From Astropecten irregularis (Eukaryota; Echinodermata; Asteroidea; Paxillosida; Astropectinidae), in assembly GCA_963971285.1 (NCBI GenBank), contig OZ020244.1, forward strand, positions 26,598,001-26,662,000: a DNA stretch of 64,000 bases, written 5' to 3'. This document shows, in pieces, positions 1 to 10,985 of this stretch. The translations under genes were made by a program, and so were the position numbers. The notes under the pieces were generated by a model, which saw only the letters and a program-made list of their open reading frames with translations, did no database searches and had not been told where the DNA came from. Numbering within the stretch: position 1 is the stretch's first letter; each line of letters opens with the position of its first letter.

Positions 1-298
1 ATATTACCTCTGTCCCCATATCTCCGCCATGGGGGAACATTACAGGCCTAGGCCTAAATAAATAGCGAACGATGCATTGCCTCCACGGCATTATTATTAA
101 TAATCAATTAGGCTTAGTGGCATTTGCAATAACTTGTAGGCCCCACCATGCTTGTACTATATAAAAGCATAATATAAAAAAGGATATTATTCAGATGAGA
201 AGCCAATGCCGGATTCAGCAGGCTATAAACTATATCTGCAGCCGCCATGTTGAAACGGAAAGTTGCTAGGTCAGAGGTTATTATTGAACTCTTCCGAC

Positions 299-610
299 AA
301 AAAGGCGACGCGACGCACGACGCGACGCACGACGCCCAATGAAAGGACGCGTCGATCCGACGAGCGACGTGCGATGCGATGTGCGACGCGACGTTCGTCG
401 AGGCGACGCGGCGGGCGACGCTTGGGGCGACGTTTCAACTGTACAAAATGCAAAATTGAGAGGATGACGCGACGGACGACGGTACGATGCGACGCACGAC
501 GCGACGCAAGCTTGTGTACAAAATGAACGGGAAGGAAGCGATGGCACGACGCGACGGCACGATGCGACGAAGCCGTCGTGCCGTCGCGTCGTATCTTGCC
601 GTCGCGTGAT
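299..610. repeat. CpG-rich GACGCGACGCA satellite
   Basis: Tandem, slightly degenerate array of short units built on CGACGCGACGCA in otherwise AT-rich DNA. The motif runs in one orientation up to about 573 and as its reverse complement (GCCGTCGCGTCGT) up to about 607, so the array can fold back on itself. The open frames across it on both strands read only Arg/Asp/Thr-type repeats and are by-products of the repeat. Confidence 0.9.
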
Positions 611-644
611 TAAGTCGCCGCAACGTGTGTCGTGAATAGTACAC

Positions 645-1010
645 CATACGACGGAGCTGCTCACAGGCACGACGGTTTTACTCACAGGCACGACGGACCT
701 GCTCACAGGCACGACGGTTTTACTCACACGCACGACGCTCTGCTCACAAGCACGACGGAGCTGCTCACAGGCACGACGGTTTTACTCACACGCACGACGC
801 TCTGCTCACACGCACGACGGACCTGCTCACAGGCACGACGGTTTTACTCACACGCACGACGGAGCTGCTCACACGCACGACGGAGCTCCCCACACGCACG
901 ACGCTCTGCTCACAAACACGACGGACCTGCTCACAGGCACGACGGTTTTACTCACACGCACGACGCTCTGCTCACACGCACGACGGAGCTCCCCACACGC
1001 ACGACGATAA
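645..1010. repeat. 20-21 bp minisatellite (CTCACAGGCACGACGG)
   Basis: About 17 tandem units of 20-21 bp. Each ends in CACGAC and begins with one of a few variants (GGTTTTACT, GGAGCTGCT, GGACCTGCT, GCTCTGCT, GGAGCTCCC). The variants alternate partly in order, which suggests a higher-order period of two to several units. The CACGAC core is shared with the neighbouring satellite, so the two arrays are probably related. The 132-codon frame over it is repeat-derived. Confidence 0.92.
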
Positions 1011-1195
1011 CAGATAGGTGTCCTTTATAGTACACCATACCCAAGAGATCGCACACAGGCGTCTTCCTATACTACTCTAGACTGATCTCGGTTAAATTCA
1101 ATGAAATTCATTCAGTTGAATAACATGAAGTTTTGCACCATGCGGCTGGCAAAAAAGAAAGGGATATTGTGTCCACGTACATTGGTGTGAAATGA

Positions 1196-1443
1196 GGGAC
1201 CAATTTCATACAGCTGCTTAGCACAAAATTCGCTAAGCATGACATTTCTGTCTTAGTAAAAACAGGATTAACAACCGAATTTTCGTGTACGTGTTGTGCA
1301 TCGCTTGCAATTGTTCTTTGGCTGTTGTTCGCTGACCATGAATATCAAATGGAATTCTCAATGGTGGTTTTTTTTTATTGAACAAGCTATTTTTCTGCTG
1401 AGCTATTTTTTTTGTGCTAAGTAGCTCTATGAAATTGGCCCCT
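1196..1443. mobile_element. GGGGCCAATTTCAT-type MITE
   Basis: Terminal inverted repeats: the left end reads GGGACCAATTTCATACAGCT and the right end is its near reverse complement (AGCTCTATGAAATTGGCCCC). About 250 bp with no coding potential. Same family as 47027-47348 and the interrupted copy at 8375-9138. Confidence 0.75.
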
Positions 1444-1745
1444 GAATGTTAAGAGATCGGCTTAATTAAGATGATTATCTGAGCTGGCACTTAACAGGTA
1501 TAAAAAGTAATATGGCATAATATTAAAACTAACTAGTTGCAAATAAAATCAAACCAGTTGCAAGAAACTCCAACAAACCAAGAAACCCAAAGCAAACAGG
1601 CAAGCATGCAAAAAAAAACATTTTGGCAAGAAGGCAGGCACACGGGGAGCCAAAGAAATCTTTAAAAATAATGTGAGACACAGGGTAACGTCAATGGAAT
1701 TTCAATTTCTTTTTTAAATTTATTTTTTCTTGGATACATATGAAT

Positions 1746-1895
1746 ACGGGAGACTCACAATAGTGCGCCACCAACAGTTCGCGTTTGCCAAACACAATGC
1801 GCGGAATTGGTCAACCATTTCCAGATCACGTTTTCTGAGCGTTATGATTGCCAAACACTGTCCAAACTCTGGGAGTCGCGCTGTTGTGAACCTCC
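1746..1895. mobile_element. Decayed palindromic MITE (CACAATAGTGCGCCACCA)
   Basis: The left arm CTCACAATAGTGCGCCACCA matches the arm of the better preserved copy at 52521-52686. The right arm is degraded (TCGCGCTGTTGTGAAC). No coding potential. Confidence 0.55.
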
Positions 1896-2239
1896 TAAAT
1901 CAGCGGGTGAATGTTAGGTGCACATCTAGACCTTAGTGAATGAGATGAAACTGAGCTATCACTGAATAATTTATGGTGACGGTGTGGCAATTTTGCAAGA
2001 AATTCCAACACAGAGTATCCAATTACCTCAGGAATATGTATCTCATATTGCATATTATCTATTTTATATAGATTTTTATATTATCTATTTCCCGACCACA
2101 ATCAATTAATATTCAATATGTATCTCGCATGTAAACTTGATATAAATCATTCAGTGGAAGCGTGCGCCGTGACAGCAACCAAAATGTGTTGCCGCATTTA
2201 CCTTCGAGCTGATTTTTGATAGGATTTAAAAAGGTATAT

Positions 2240-2400
2240 TTTAAAGATATTTTTTTAAAAGATATTTTAAAGGTGTTTCTGCCAGCACCATCTTCTTACG
2301 CTGAAAGCTATACGTGAATCTGTGAACATTTGTGTGTGGGTATGTTACCATCCTGTACTCTACCTTAAAGGGTAAAAAGGCAAAAAACTTATACACTACT
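2240..2400. repeat. Fragment of the TTAA-type MITE family
   Basis: Carries the internal block of the family described at 8401-8757 (CTGCCAGCACCATCTTCTTA, GTGAATCTGTGAACATTTGT) and a degraded right terminus TCTACCTTAAAG. The left half is lost. The rest of 1443-3340 holds nothing else I can identify. Confidence 0.5.
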
Positions 2401-3339
2401 TGGTTGCAACTCTTATTATTGTCGTTCCAGTTGTCATGCTAATAACTGTGCAACGCGAAAGTATATACGTTTGGTAAGATTGGTTTACTACACACAATGA
2501 TAATTGCTTTCATAAAACAAACAAATGTACACAAACGAAAATATTTTGGTCGGAACGTCTTATTCATGCTGGGGTTCAGGTTTCTTTTATCAAGACATGG
2601 TTTGTATCTTTTTATAAGATTCCTATTTATAGCTCAAGTTTTGTCTATGAATCCATTCCGACAAATCTTAACTGCGAAGTGTATCCTTTTACGTAACTTA
2701 GTGTAAAACATTCTACCAAACGCTAATGAATGAGGATGAATATACAGAGCAGCTGTTGGACATGAAAGGACATTTGCATTGATTGCATAGATTATTTTAT
2801 ACGCGGCTTCAACTAAAATCAACCAACTAGATTAATCAAATTTTAATTGCTTATTATACATATAAATTTCCGAAAACCCAACACAGTGCTAAAACACTTG
2901 TAGTTTTAAAGTAAACAAAATTAGGTGACACGGATTGAATTTATGTGGGGCAGAAACTGCAACACCTGTTTGTGGGAAAGTTAATAGCATTGAGACGTCC
3001 AAGAAATGCTGGCCGGTTAATTATACCCAATCTGTATTATCAAAGCGTGTTCACTATCACAAACACAAACGTTACTATAAATTAAGCCTATCTTGGCCTG
3101 ATTACGCGTGTGACAGCCAATGAAAATAGGGACCGTCTTGTGTCTTTTTAAAAATTTGTTTCAACAACGACAGCATAAATAAGATTGAACATCAATCCGA
3201 TGATGGCGTTTTATATTATTATCTAAAACACAATTTATCATGAATGTTATAATTTTTAAATCTTGTTCTTGTTTAATATTTGCAATTTCAGAAAAGTACA
3301 GGAACTCGTCAGTCACAAAGTAACTTCAGTGTTGACTTC

Positions 3340-3480
3340 GAGTGATCCCCATGTACTGTTCTCAGGTTGTAGCATGGGCTGGATATCTAATTTGGGAGAG
3401 CGCCTGTGTGGTATTCCGGAGGTCGACGGTTTGAGTCCCGCTCCAGTCAACATTTGTTTAAATAATACCTATGTAAAAAC
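3340..3480 (+). mobile_element. tRNA-derived repeat, internally deleted copy
   Basis: Starts with the conserved GAGTGATCCCCATGTACTGT block, then jumps to a tRNA-like part with a B-box-like GGTTTGAGTCCCGCTCCAGT. Relative to 32128-32390 most of the body between these parts is missing. Confidence 0.6.
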
Positions 3481-4596
3481 ACAGTGTTTTAACCCCACCA
3501 AATAACTATAAATTTCTAAATGCAAACTTTCACTTTAAGTGCAAAATACATCAAACTTTAGAGCAGCGACATATCGAGTCTCAATCTTGTTAGTATCATA
3601 GAGATAATCAATGGCATTCAAAAGGTAAGCTATACAATTTCGATCGAGCATTCACAACATATTATTACATTATATTATGCACAGGTACAACTAATAAGCA
3701 ACAGTATCAATCTTTATTAAAAACCAGAACTTAATAACATTAAGGAAATAATAGCATTATCAATGCATAAATCGATTTGAAATCGTTATTACGTTATTAC
3801 TCCTTGTCAGCCCGATTGCTTGATTGATTCTGATTAATAGCAGCCAATCAGCTCAAGGCGCAAGCCGCACTCGTTATTTTTGCATTAAGTATAGGCACTA
3901 TGCGAATAAACATGGTGTACAAGGCCGTCATGAAAGTGACTTCCTCGTGGCTGTAATCATCGGTGTTACCAACAAACTGTTGTGAAAAAAGTGAAAGAAA
4001 CTTAATTTTGAGCATTACCTGAATGGTGCATATTGTGCCTGAAGGGGCCTTCAGCGTAAAGTTTAGCCATTTTTTTAATATCGTGAACAAATGAAACCTT
4101 TAAAGGTTTTCGTCATTTTATGAAATTTGAAACAGATCATTGTTGGAAATTTGTAAATGAATTGTAAAAGATAATCTATTCATCTGTATGATCCAAGAAA
4201 TATATTTAGACTAATCTCAGTGCAGGTGTCACTACATGAATGTTTAAAAGTGAGACCGTCTGATTAATCACAGATAAAAGCGGTGTACCTCTGTTGGTGT
4301 CCCATCAGTATCAGTCACGGTAGCCAATGATTGACAGCTATTCCTGTACTTGATTTGATACTACTGTACCCACGTTTCATGTTCATCACTGCCTTGAGTG
4401 ATGGGGCCTGTGATGGACACCGCAGCATCAAGGCTGACTTGAATCCACGGGTTGTGTTAACCACGGATAATAGCATTTTTATTAAATTCCAAGACCCCCT
4501 TACGTATTTGTTGAACCAAATCTCAATCCGACTTCCAGTGTTTACAAAACAGCTTACTCATATTTCTGTCCAGCCGTGTATTGTGAGGACTAGCAC

Positions 4597-4748
4597 CAGT
4601 AGTGTAGACACGTCCTCACACCTGGGGGTTGATCTTGTATCAGGGTCGTATTTCCATACGTTTGTGCACAAAATAATTTTATATATATATAATAAGTGAA
4701 AACCTGGGAGGTTGCCACCCCCTAGCCCACCCGTGACATGGGCCGATG
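4597..4748 (-). mobile_element. hAT-type MITE inserted in an exon of copy A
   Basis: 152 bp flanked by an 8-bp target duplication, ACTAGCAC at 4589-4596 and TCTAGCAC at 4749-4756 (7 of 8 match). On the minus strand it starts CATCGGCCCATGTCACGGG and ends GTGTCTACACTACTG, as in its relative at 35654-35839. Removing it and one target copy rejoins the discoidin exon in register with copies B and C. An 8-bp duplication is characteristic of the hAT superfamily. Confidence 0.85.
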
Positions 4749-5003
4749 TCTAGCACCATGGTCACTCGATGACGCTGTGATGCTGCTTTCCATAATGCTG
4801 CCATCCGCCGTGCCAAGAGGCCCTGCTTCAGTACAGCCAGGGACAGCTGCATGGTTCAATTAAAACAAAATACTAACGAGTATTAACCAACAATGATTTA
4901 ACAAAGAATTACATGTATGTGATGATCTATTCCAGACACTTTCTATCTTTTTTTCTTGAAGACTACCCGAATAAGGCTACCTGGTTAAAAAAAAAATGAA
5001 CAT

Positions 5004-5985
5004 CAGTGGCGTAGCCAGGATTCTGAGCGCAGGGGGGCGAATGGGGGGGGGGCGAGCGCAAAAATGGGGGCGAGTGCAAAAGTAGGGTCGAGCACTAAAG
5101 TGGGGGGAGGGGCGAGCGCTAAAGTGGGAGGGGGCAAGCGCTAAAACAAGGGGGGCTGACTGGATTATAGTACGCGTATGTCATGGGAAGAGGAAAATCC
5201 TCATTTTCAAAGATTCAAAAGTCTGACCACAAAGCAAACAGTTTAAGATGAAGATCTTGGTTCTGTTTTAACTGTATAGCGCAGAAACATGGAAAAACCA
5301 GATTGTACTCTTAAAGTTCAGAAGCTTTTTAGCAGTATAAAAAGTATGTACATCTGTCTATTAAACCTTTCAAATGTTAGACGAGTACATTACGAAAAAG
5401 AAACTTTAAGAGCCATAGCTACTAGCTAGTCACGCTATACAGTTCTTTAAGAAGGTGGGGAAGTTGTGGGAAACATAAATGAGGAGATGGAATGGTGAAC
5501 TTAAGAAGGGAAGAATTGTGAAGGTCATGAAGAACAGAAGAGCCAGGAGTGTTTGAAGGTGAGGAGGGGGCCTTGGCAGGGTCGTGGTAAAAGTGTACAA
5601 GAGATTTTCCCAGTTGCTGTTCAACTTCTATGCCCTGTCACTGGGCAGATAGACGTAGGCCTATGGATCATTCCAAACCAACTATCGGTGGACAGGTGGA
5701 CACAGGTGGAACCAGTGTAGGGAGCAGGAAAAAGAAAATTGCCCTTTAAAAAGACCCTTTTTCTCTATAAATGTGCTGCCACAGCCTGTGCTTGTGTAAT
5801 TTGTCCCAGCCCAAAAAACACTGTGCAGACATGCATACTGTAAAAATTTATACATTTGTAATACATTTCAAACCCACATGTAAAAAATATATTCCTAGTA
5901 TAAGACTTGTATACATTTTGTGTAGGCCTATCAATAATTTTCCATCTCTTATTTCCAGTGGAGGCGACTGGGGGCGAAGCCACTG
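5004..5985. mobile_element. 982-bp non-autonomous hAT-like element
   Basis: Begins CAGTGGCGTAGCC and ends GGCGAAGCCACTG (11 of 13 inverted match). It is flanked by an exact 8-bp duplication ATGAACAT at 4996-5003 and 5986-5993. Positions 5030-5155 form an internal minisatellite of GGGCGAGCGCTAAA-like units. There is no transposase frame. The flanks join to give a block homologous to 23193-23320 near copy B, so the insertion hit copy A. Confidence 0.88.
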
Positions 5986-6034
5986 ATGAACATGACTATT
6001 TGCATGAAGTTTGCACCAGTTATGCCAATGTCAA

Positions 6035-6145
6035 ATCCTCCCATCTTTGTCCGAACATTATTCGAAGTCATTTTCCGAATATTGTCCGAACATTTTGCAA
6101 ACATTGTCTGAACATTACTCGAACATTGTCCCAACATTGTCCGAG
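6035..6145. repeat. Short tandem repeat TTGTCCGAACA
   Basis: Degenerate 10-15 bp units of the form CGAACATTGTC between the second exon and the next conserved block of copy A. A shorter relative (ATATTGTCCGACACTGTC) lies at the matching place in copy B, about 23490-23512. Confidence 0.75.
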
Positions 6146-6641
6146 CCATCCCCGTCGAATCCAATCAAACATAATGCGAATTCAAGCTCGAATAAAGGGA
6201 ATGTTTTTTCTTCAGTTAAAAATCCCTCCGTAAAAAAATATAACAAAACCTAACCTTGTCCGCCCTGTTTACGACAGGGACTTTGTTTGCTCAACATTCG
6301 AACAGCTGTTTTCATCCAGTGTTCCCGGGAACCGGCTCAGGAGGAGGGCCGAAGTGACGCGTTATCAGCTGGCTGTCAACACCAACTATGGTAACTGAGG
6401 AGTGAAGCACAATAACATTATTTAAGCAGTGTTGCAATTTCATTTTCATCTCTTGAGTGACCCCAGTATGTTTTTGCCAGTCAAGACTGTTTCCACAGTT
6501 TTGGAAACCGTCGAAGAACCGTCGAAGCCGTCAAGAAATCGTCGTGTTATTTGTGATGCTTATTATTAACATCTGAAGCGAATCTGTGAATAATGGTTTT
6601 ATAAGGAAGTGGTGTGTTTTATAACAAAGTGTTGAACTATA

Positions 6642-7012
6642 CAGGGTGTCTTAGAAAAAACGAAACCGAGATTTGTCAGTGTTTAATCCTATTTTAATTT
6701 CACTTTTGAACAAAAAGCGACACATATCTGGGAAGCCTGTTTTCCTCAGCTTTTATTTGATACATTCATATGATACATACTTCACGCATGAGTGAGTATA
6801 TCATTTTTCTTGACTGAGGCATTAAAGGCCAGGAAATGTAGTTTCTAGAAATGTGATTGATTCTTAAAAAAAATATCGTTGTGCAAATAACTTTTTAATA
6901 GCGCCTTGCCTCATATTGTCTTTACTCACTCATGCGAGACGTATGGATCATATGGACGGTAACAAATTAAAGGTGACTAGGTTGACTAAACACTAATAAA
7001 TCTCTGACAAAA
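6642..7012. mobile_element. Fold-back MITE, CAGGGTGTC family
   Basis: Starts after a TA with CAGGGTGTCTTAG and contains AACCGAGATTTGTCAGTGTT, then an inverted copy of its own inner arm (a CACTCATGC-type block occurs in both orientations). Its right end is truncated. The complete copy is at 55342-55739. It sits in intron 1 of copy A. Confidence 0.7.
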
Positions 7013-7109
7013 GCCATTGCCTTCGTGACGTTGGCTTCAAGTACAGATCACATTAAATTAAATCAGTAGAGTTTGAGTTCTCAGGTTTGTCGTTATTTGC
7101 AGTCTCACC

Positions 7110-7270
7110 TAAAGGTATAATGTATGATTGGTAAGGGTTCATAGAGTAGCACATAGAGTACCACTTAGTCTGATCCAACATTATTAAACCTGTGAAAGTT
7201 TTAGCTCAATCGGACACCTGGTTCACGAGAAAATAGCGAACACGCGACTCAAGTTTTCCTATATCCAACA
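7110..7270. repeat. AGGTATAATGTATGATTGGT repeat fragment
   Basis: Shares with 10416-10580 and 13233-13400 the blocks ATGATTGGTAA and TTAGCTCAATCGGACACCTG. The later part of those copies continues into sequence of the TTAA MITE family, so this looks like a diverged subfamily. The following 7270-8370 holds nothing I can name. Confidence 0.5.
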
Positions 7271-8400
7271 AAAGCCATCCAACAGCACATCTAAAACAAG
7301 TCTCGGCTTTTAGAATGTTGAAGAAAACATTTGGATGTTGTACCTTGTTCAATTTGAATATAGCCAGGTCCAAAACAAACTGAAGTAATTAAGTTTAGAA
7401 GTGACAAACTCGTGGATTAATAATCTCATTTGTATGGGTGGCAAGCAGGTATGGTATGCTTTCAATCCGCTTTAAAGGACATGTAAAACATTGGTCAATG
7501 TAACAGAGCTGCTGCATGGTGCTCATGCTTCGATTTGTCATGGAATAAACACAACCAGCTGAAATTTTTAGCTCAAATGAACATCACATTGAGTGACAGT
7601 GCACGTAAAAAATACGAATAAAAATACCAAGAGACACATCCATGACTGACATTGATGCCCTAGACATTGATGCCCTAGCTCCGCTCCTCTGCTTGTCTTT
7701 TGACGTTGGTTTTAATATAATTCATCGGGAAAGAATCCAAGTGGGAAGGGTATTGTATTCATGTCACAACCAAGATCAGTAATGAAACATATTCTGTAGC
7801 GTTTTATCTCGCTTATCTACACAAACATAAGATAACAATAATTTTCAAAAAGGATAAGATTCAGGGTAAACAACGTTTCTGCTCTTTTTGGAGTGTGTGT
7901 GATTATGAAGAGAACAGGGGTTGATCCCGATGTTTCAAGAAGTATGCTCTGTTCATCCTAAAATCAACTTTCCCCTTTTAACCCCGGTTCTCCTTGGTAC
8001 CATACACAATCATAAATGCATGTGTTTTTTTTTTACCGCTAGAATCGTATGCTTTCTGATACCTCAACTATGCATAGCTTCAATTCAGACAAGACTGGGT
8101 ACTTTGGGTAGACATTTCTAGTACAGCTTTTGATGATGAGCTTCATTTGGTACTCAAAGACGTCTTTACAAATAACACTGATCTCAGCCGAAAATGTAAA
8201 ATTAATAGGAAAAGAGGAGAAAATCAATTTCCCCTCCACATTGGGTTAAAAGGTACAAAGAATAACAGTAAACCATGGGACCATGAGGTAAGAATCACGT
8301 TGCTTACCGTAAATCTCACAGCTTCCCAATGCCAAACAATGACGAAGTGAAGCAAGGATTTCCAATCAAGACCTGGGGCCAATCTCATATAGATGCTTAA

Positions 8401-8757
8401 AGGTAGTATCACACTTTGGTTTTTGTCAAAGAAATACAGATTCATGGGCAAAAATATCAAGGAAGATACAGTAAAAGTAACCTGTGAACATTTCAGTCCC
8501 ATACGGTGCCCACTTTTTGAGAAAACAGTGAAAAACGGCCACAGTATTTCTTAAGTCTTTTCTCTTTTCTTTTTGATCTTTTAAAAGATGAAAAATATTT
8601 TCGGTCGTTGTTTTATTAATTTCTGGATAAATACACCATTTCAGGCGGAAATATTTAAACGGCAGGTTTCTACCAGCATTATCTTCATTCCCTGAAAGAT
8701 ATATGTAAATCTGTGAACATTTTTGTTTTGGTCTCTTACCAAAGTATGATACAACCT
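8401..8757 (+). mobile_element. TTAA-type MITE, full copy (357 bp)
   Basis: Type copy of the commonest family in this window. The ends are AGGTAGTATCACACTTTGGT and its near reverse complement ACCAAAGTATGATACAACCT, preceded by TTAA and followed by a mutated TTAG. Internal landmarks are ATACAGATTCATGGGCAAAA, the palindrome TGATCTTTTAAAAGAT and CTGTGAACATTTTTGTTTTG. A TTAA target is typical of piggyBac-related elements, but the termini alone do not prove that superfamily. There is no coding capacity. Confidence 0.8.
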
Positions 8758-8939
8758 TTAGGCACAAACATTACTTAAGTATGAAAAGTCTTCCTTGATC
8801 AAACTGGATTATAAACTACATTTTCATGTGATGTTTACTGTTTTCAACTTGCATTCTGCCATTGCATAAAATTCACAAGGAGTTTTGCTTGGCATACTAA
8901 TTTTATTTACCAAAGTTTTTCGTGCATAAGGGTGCATAA

Positions 8940-9113
8940 AGGTAGTACGTGGTACCGAAACAGAAATCTTCACAGATTTACCTATAACTTAAAATGGATA
9001 AATATGGTAGTGGTAGAAACAATTTCACAGATGACTGCTATGTTTTTTCTTCCTGAATATTTTTGCCCATGAATCTGTATTCCTTTGACAAAAACCAAAG
9101 TATGATATTACCT
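8940..9113 (-). mobile_element. TTAA-type MITE, internally deleted copy
   Basis: Both termini of the family are present (AGGTAGTACGTGG at the left, ACCAAAGTATGATATTACCT at the right), but about half of the interior is missing. The right flank is TTAA and the left flank is ATAA. Confidence 0.75.
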
Positions 9114-9587
9114 TTAAGCAACTCAATGAATTTGGCCCTAGTTTTGTGTCTTCACGTTGTCATTTACTCATATTTCAATGCTCATTTGTCATTGTGTCAG
9201 TGAGATTTTGAAGGGAGTAAACTAGGCTTATATAACAATAAATAAAATGTATTGTTTCGGCCGTCAGCTAATTGTTTGTGAAGCTGATACTAGTATCAAT
9301 CTTCCTGTGATATGTATTTTCCTTTCAAATACCATCTTTGAGAAAATCAACATGACTACCACACAAGGGTAGCCGATAACAGGATTGAAATATGTTACAT
9401 GTATAATGTGTTCATAAATCCACAATTCAAACTATACCGGCTTTTGTTTCCCTCTGGCAAATGTAATCACCGAGTTTTATAGAATTGTCACAGATTGGTT
9501 GCATAATATACATTTTACATATAAATTTACAAGTATATGATATACATGAATGTAATCATTCTTAAAACCCCAATGATCGATGATTAA

Positions 9588-9944
9588 AGGTAATCTCATA
9601 CTTTGGTTTTGATCAAAGAAATACAGATTCATGGGCAAAAATATCAAGGCAGATACAGTAACAGTCATCTGTGGAAATTTCAGTCCCAAACGTTGCCCAC
9701 TTTTTGAGAAAACAGTTAAAAGCAGCCACAGTATTTCTTAAGTCTTTTCTCTTTTATTTTTGATCTTTTAAAAGATCAAAAAAAAAAATGGTCGTTGTTT
9801 TACTTATTTCTGGATAAATACCCCATTTCAGGAGGAAAAATTTTAACGGTATGTTTCTACCACCACCATCGTCATACCCTGTAAGTTATACGTAAATCTG
9901 TGAACATTTCTGTTTTGGTTTCTTACCAAAGTATGATACAACCT
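9588..9944 (+). mobile_element. TTAA-type MITE, full copy (357 bp)
   Basis: Flanked on both sides by TTAA (9584-9587 and 9945-9948). The same length as the copy at 8401-8757 and collinear with it throughout, including the TGATCTTTTAAAAGATC palindrome. Confidence 0.85.
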
Positions 9945-10415
9945 TTAAGTTAAACTTGGGAACAATTACAATTTGTGTACAAACTCCGGCGCATTAAAAC
10001 AGAATTATGTCAGTGAGTAAATTCATCGGCTTGGCAGCTATCGACCTTGGGTTTGTCTGATTGATGCCGTGAATATAATACGGTATAAACATTGCAGACT
10101 TTATTTATATCAGCTGCATAGATCTGTTGACAGTCTATGAAAAGCCGCGCTTGAAAATTAATCAAAAGACTGACAAGCCCCATCGCATGACACAGCAATG
10201 AGATTGGTGTATCATGCATAATGCAGAAGACAGTATTTTACAGAAACACACATGGGATAATTTCGGGCAAAAAAATACACTTTTTGATTAAAACCTCCGG
10301 AATTTGCATGAAACGAACTAGCACCAGTCCACCTAAAATACCGTTATTCGTTATTTAGAAAGGGGTAATATACTACATAATGGTTCTACTCATTATACCT
10401 AAAAGGTTTTACCCC

Positions 10416-10680
10416 TTAAAGGTATGATACATGATTGGTAAAGGTCACACAGCAGCACTTACACTTTATCTAGTCAAACATGCACATGTAATAATAAACC
10501 TTTTAAAATTTGGGCTCCATCGGACAGCTGAGTCACGAAAGTCGAAAACCCGACTCAATACCAAGTTCTTATAAAACATAAAAGAAAAACTGTTTTCGGT
10601 CTCTGTTTTACTAATTTATGGATAAATACACCATCTCAGGTGGAAAAATTCCAACGAAGTACCACCTTCATAGCGGACCC
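10416..10680. repeat. AGGTATGATACATGATTGGT subfamily fragment
   Basis: Begins after TTAA like the TTAA MITEs, then carries GGCTCCATCGGACAGCTGAG. It runs into the MITE interior (GTTTTCGGTCTCTGTTTTAC, GATAAATACACCATCTCAGG). Confidence 0.55.
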
Positions 10681-10724
10681 GTTTTTCCTACGAATCTCAG
10701 CACCCTCTGTCAAAAATGTTTTCC

Positions 10725-10985
10725 CGCGGGCATGATCTCCGGAATACCGGTCGCCGCTCTACCAACTCAGCTACCCGGTTTATTTGGCTGGGTGTCCGTA
10801 ATAGTCAATTATCTAAGTTCCTTTGGCAGTCAGAAGCCATGAAACCAATCACATGCCGCTATATTTCAATGATTATTTTATTGATACTTGCAGCAATGTT
10901 GCAACATGAGAAACAATACACGGGGGATCACTCAAAAAGCATGAAGCTTCGAATCCCGCTCCAGAAAATATTTCTTTGTTCATTT
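10725..10985 (-). mobile_element. tRNA-derived repeat, rearranged copy
   Basis: The minus-strand tRNA-like remnant reads GCTCTACCAACTCAGCTACC on plus. The conserved body follows (GGCAGTCAGAAGCCATGAAA to GGGGGATCACTCAA). A stray AATCCCGCTCCAG block lies at the far end, so the copy is scrambled relative to 32128-32390. Confidence 0.6.

Larger units (their letters stand above)
8375..9138. mobile_element. GGGGCCAATCTCAT MITE split by two TTAA MITEs
   Basis: Outer element of the same family as 47027-47348. The left end is GGGGCCAATCTCATATAGAT, the right end AATGAATTTGGCCC, and the middle (GAAAAGTCTTCCTTGATCAA to TTTTATTTACCAAAGTTTTT) is collinear with that copy. Two TTAA-type MITEs (8401-8757 and 8940-9113) interrupt it at the two symmetric GCTTAAGC sites that are empty in the 47-kb copy. 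Confidence 0.8.

Noticed and set aside
299-1010. CRISPR-like array
   Set aside because: Units are contiguous tandem repeats without unique spacers, in a eukaryotic genome.
263-1030. Overlapping open frames of 60-150 codons on both strands
   Set aside because: They arise from tandem repeats without stop codons in several frames. The residues are low-complexity Arg/Thr/Ser patterns and no splice or start context supports a gene.
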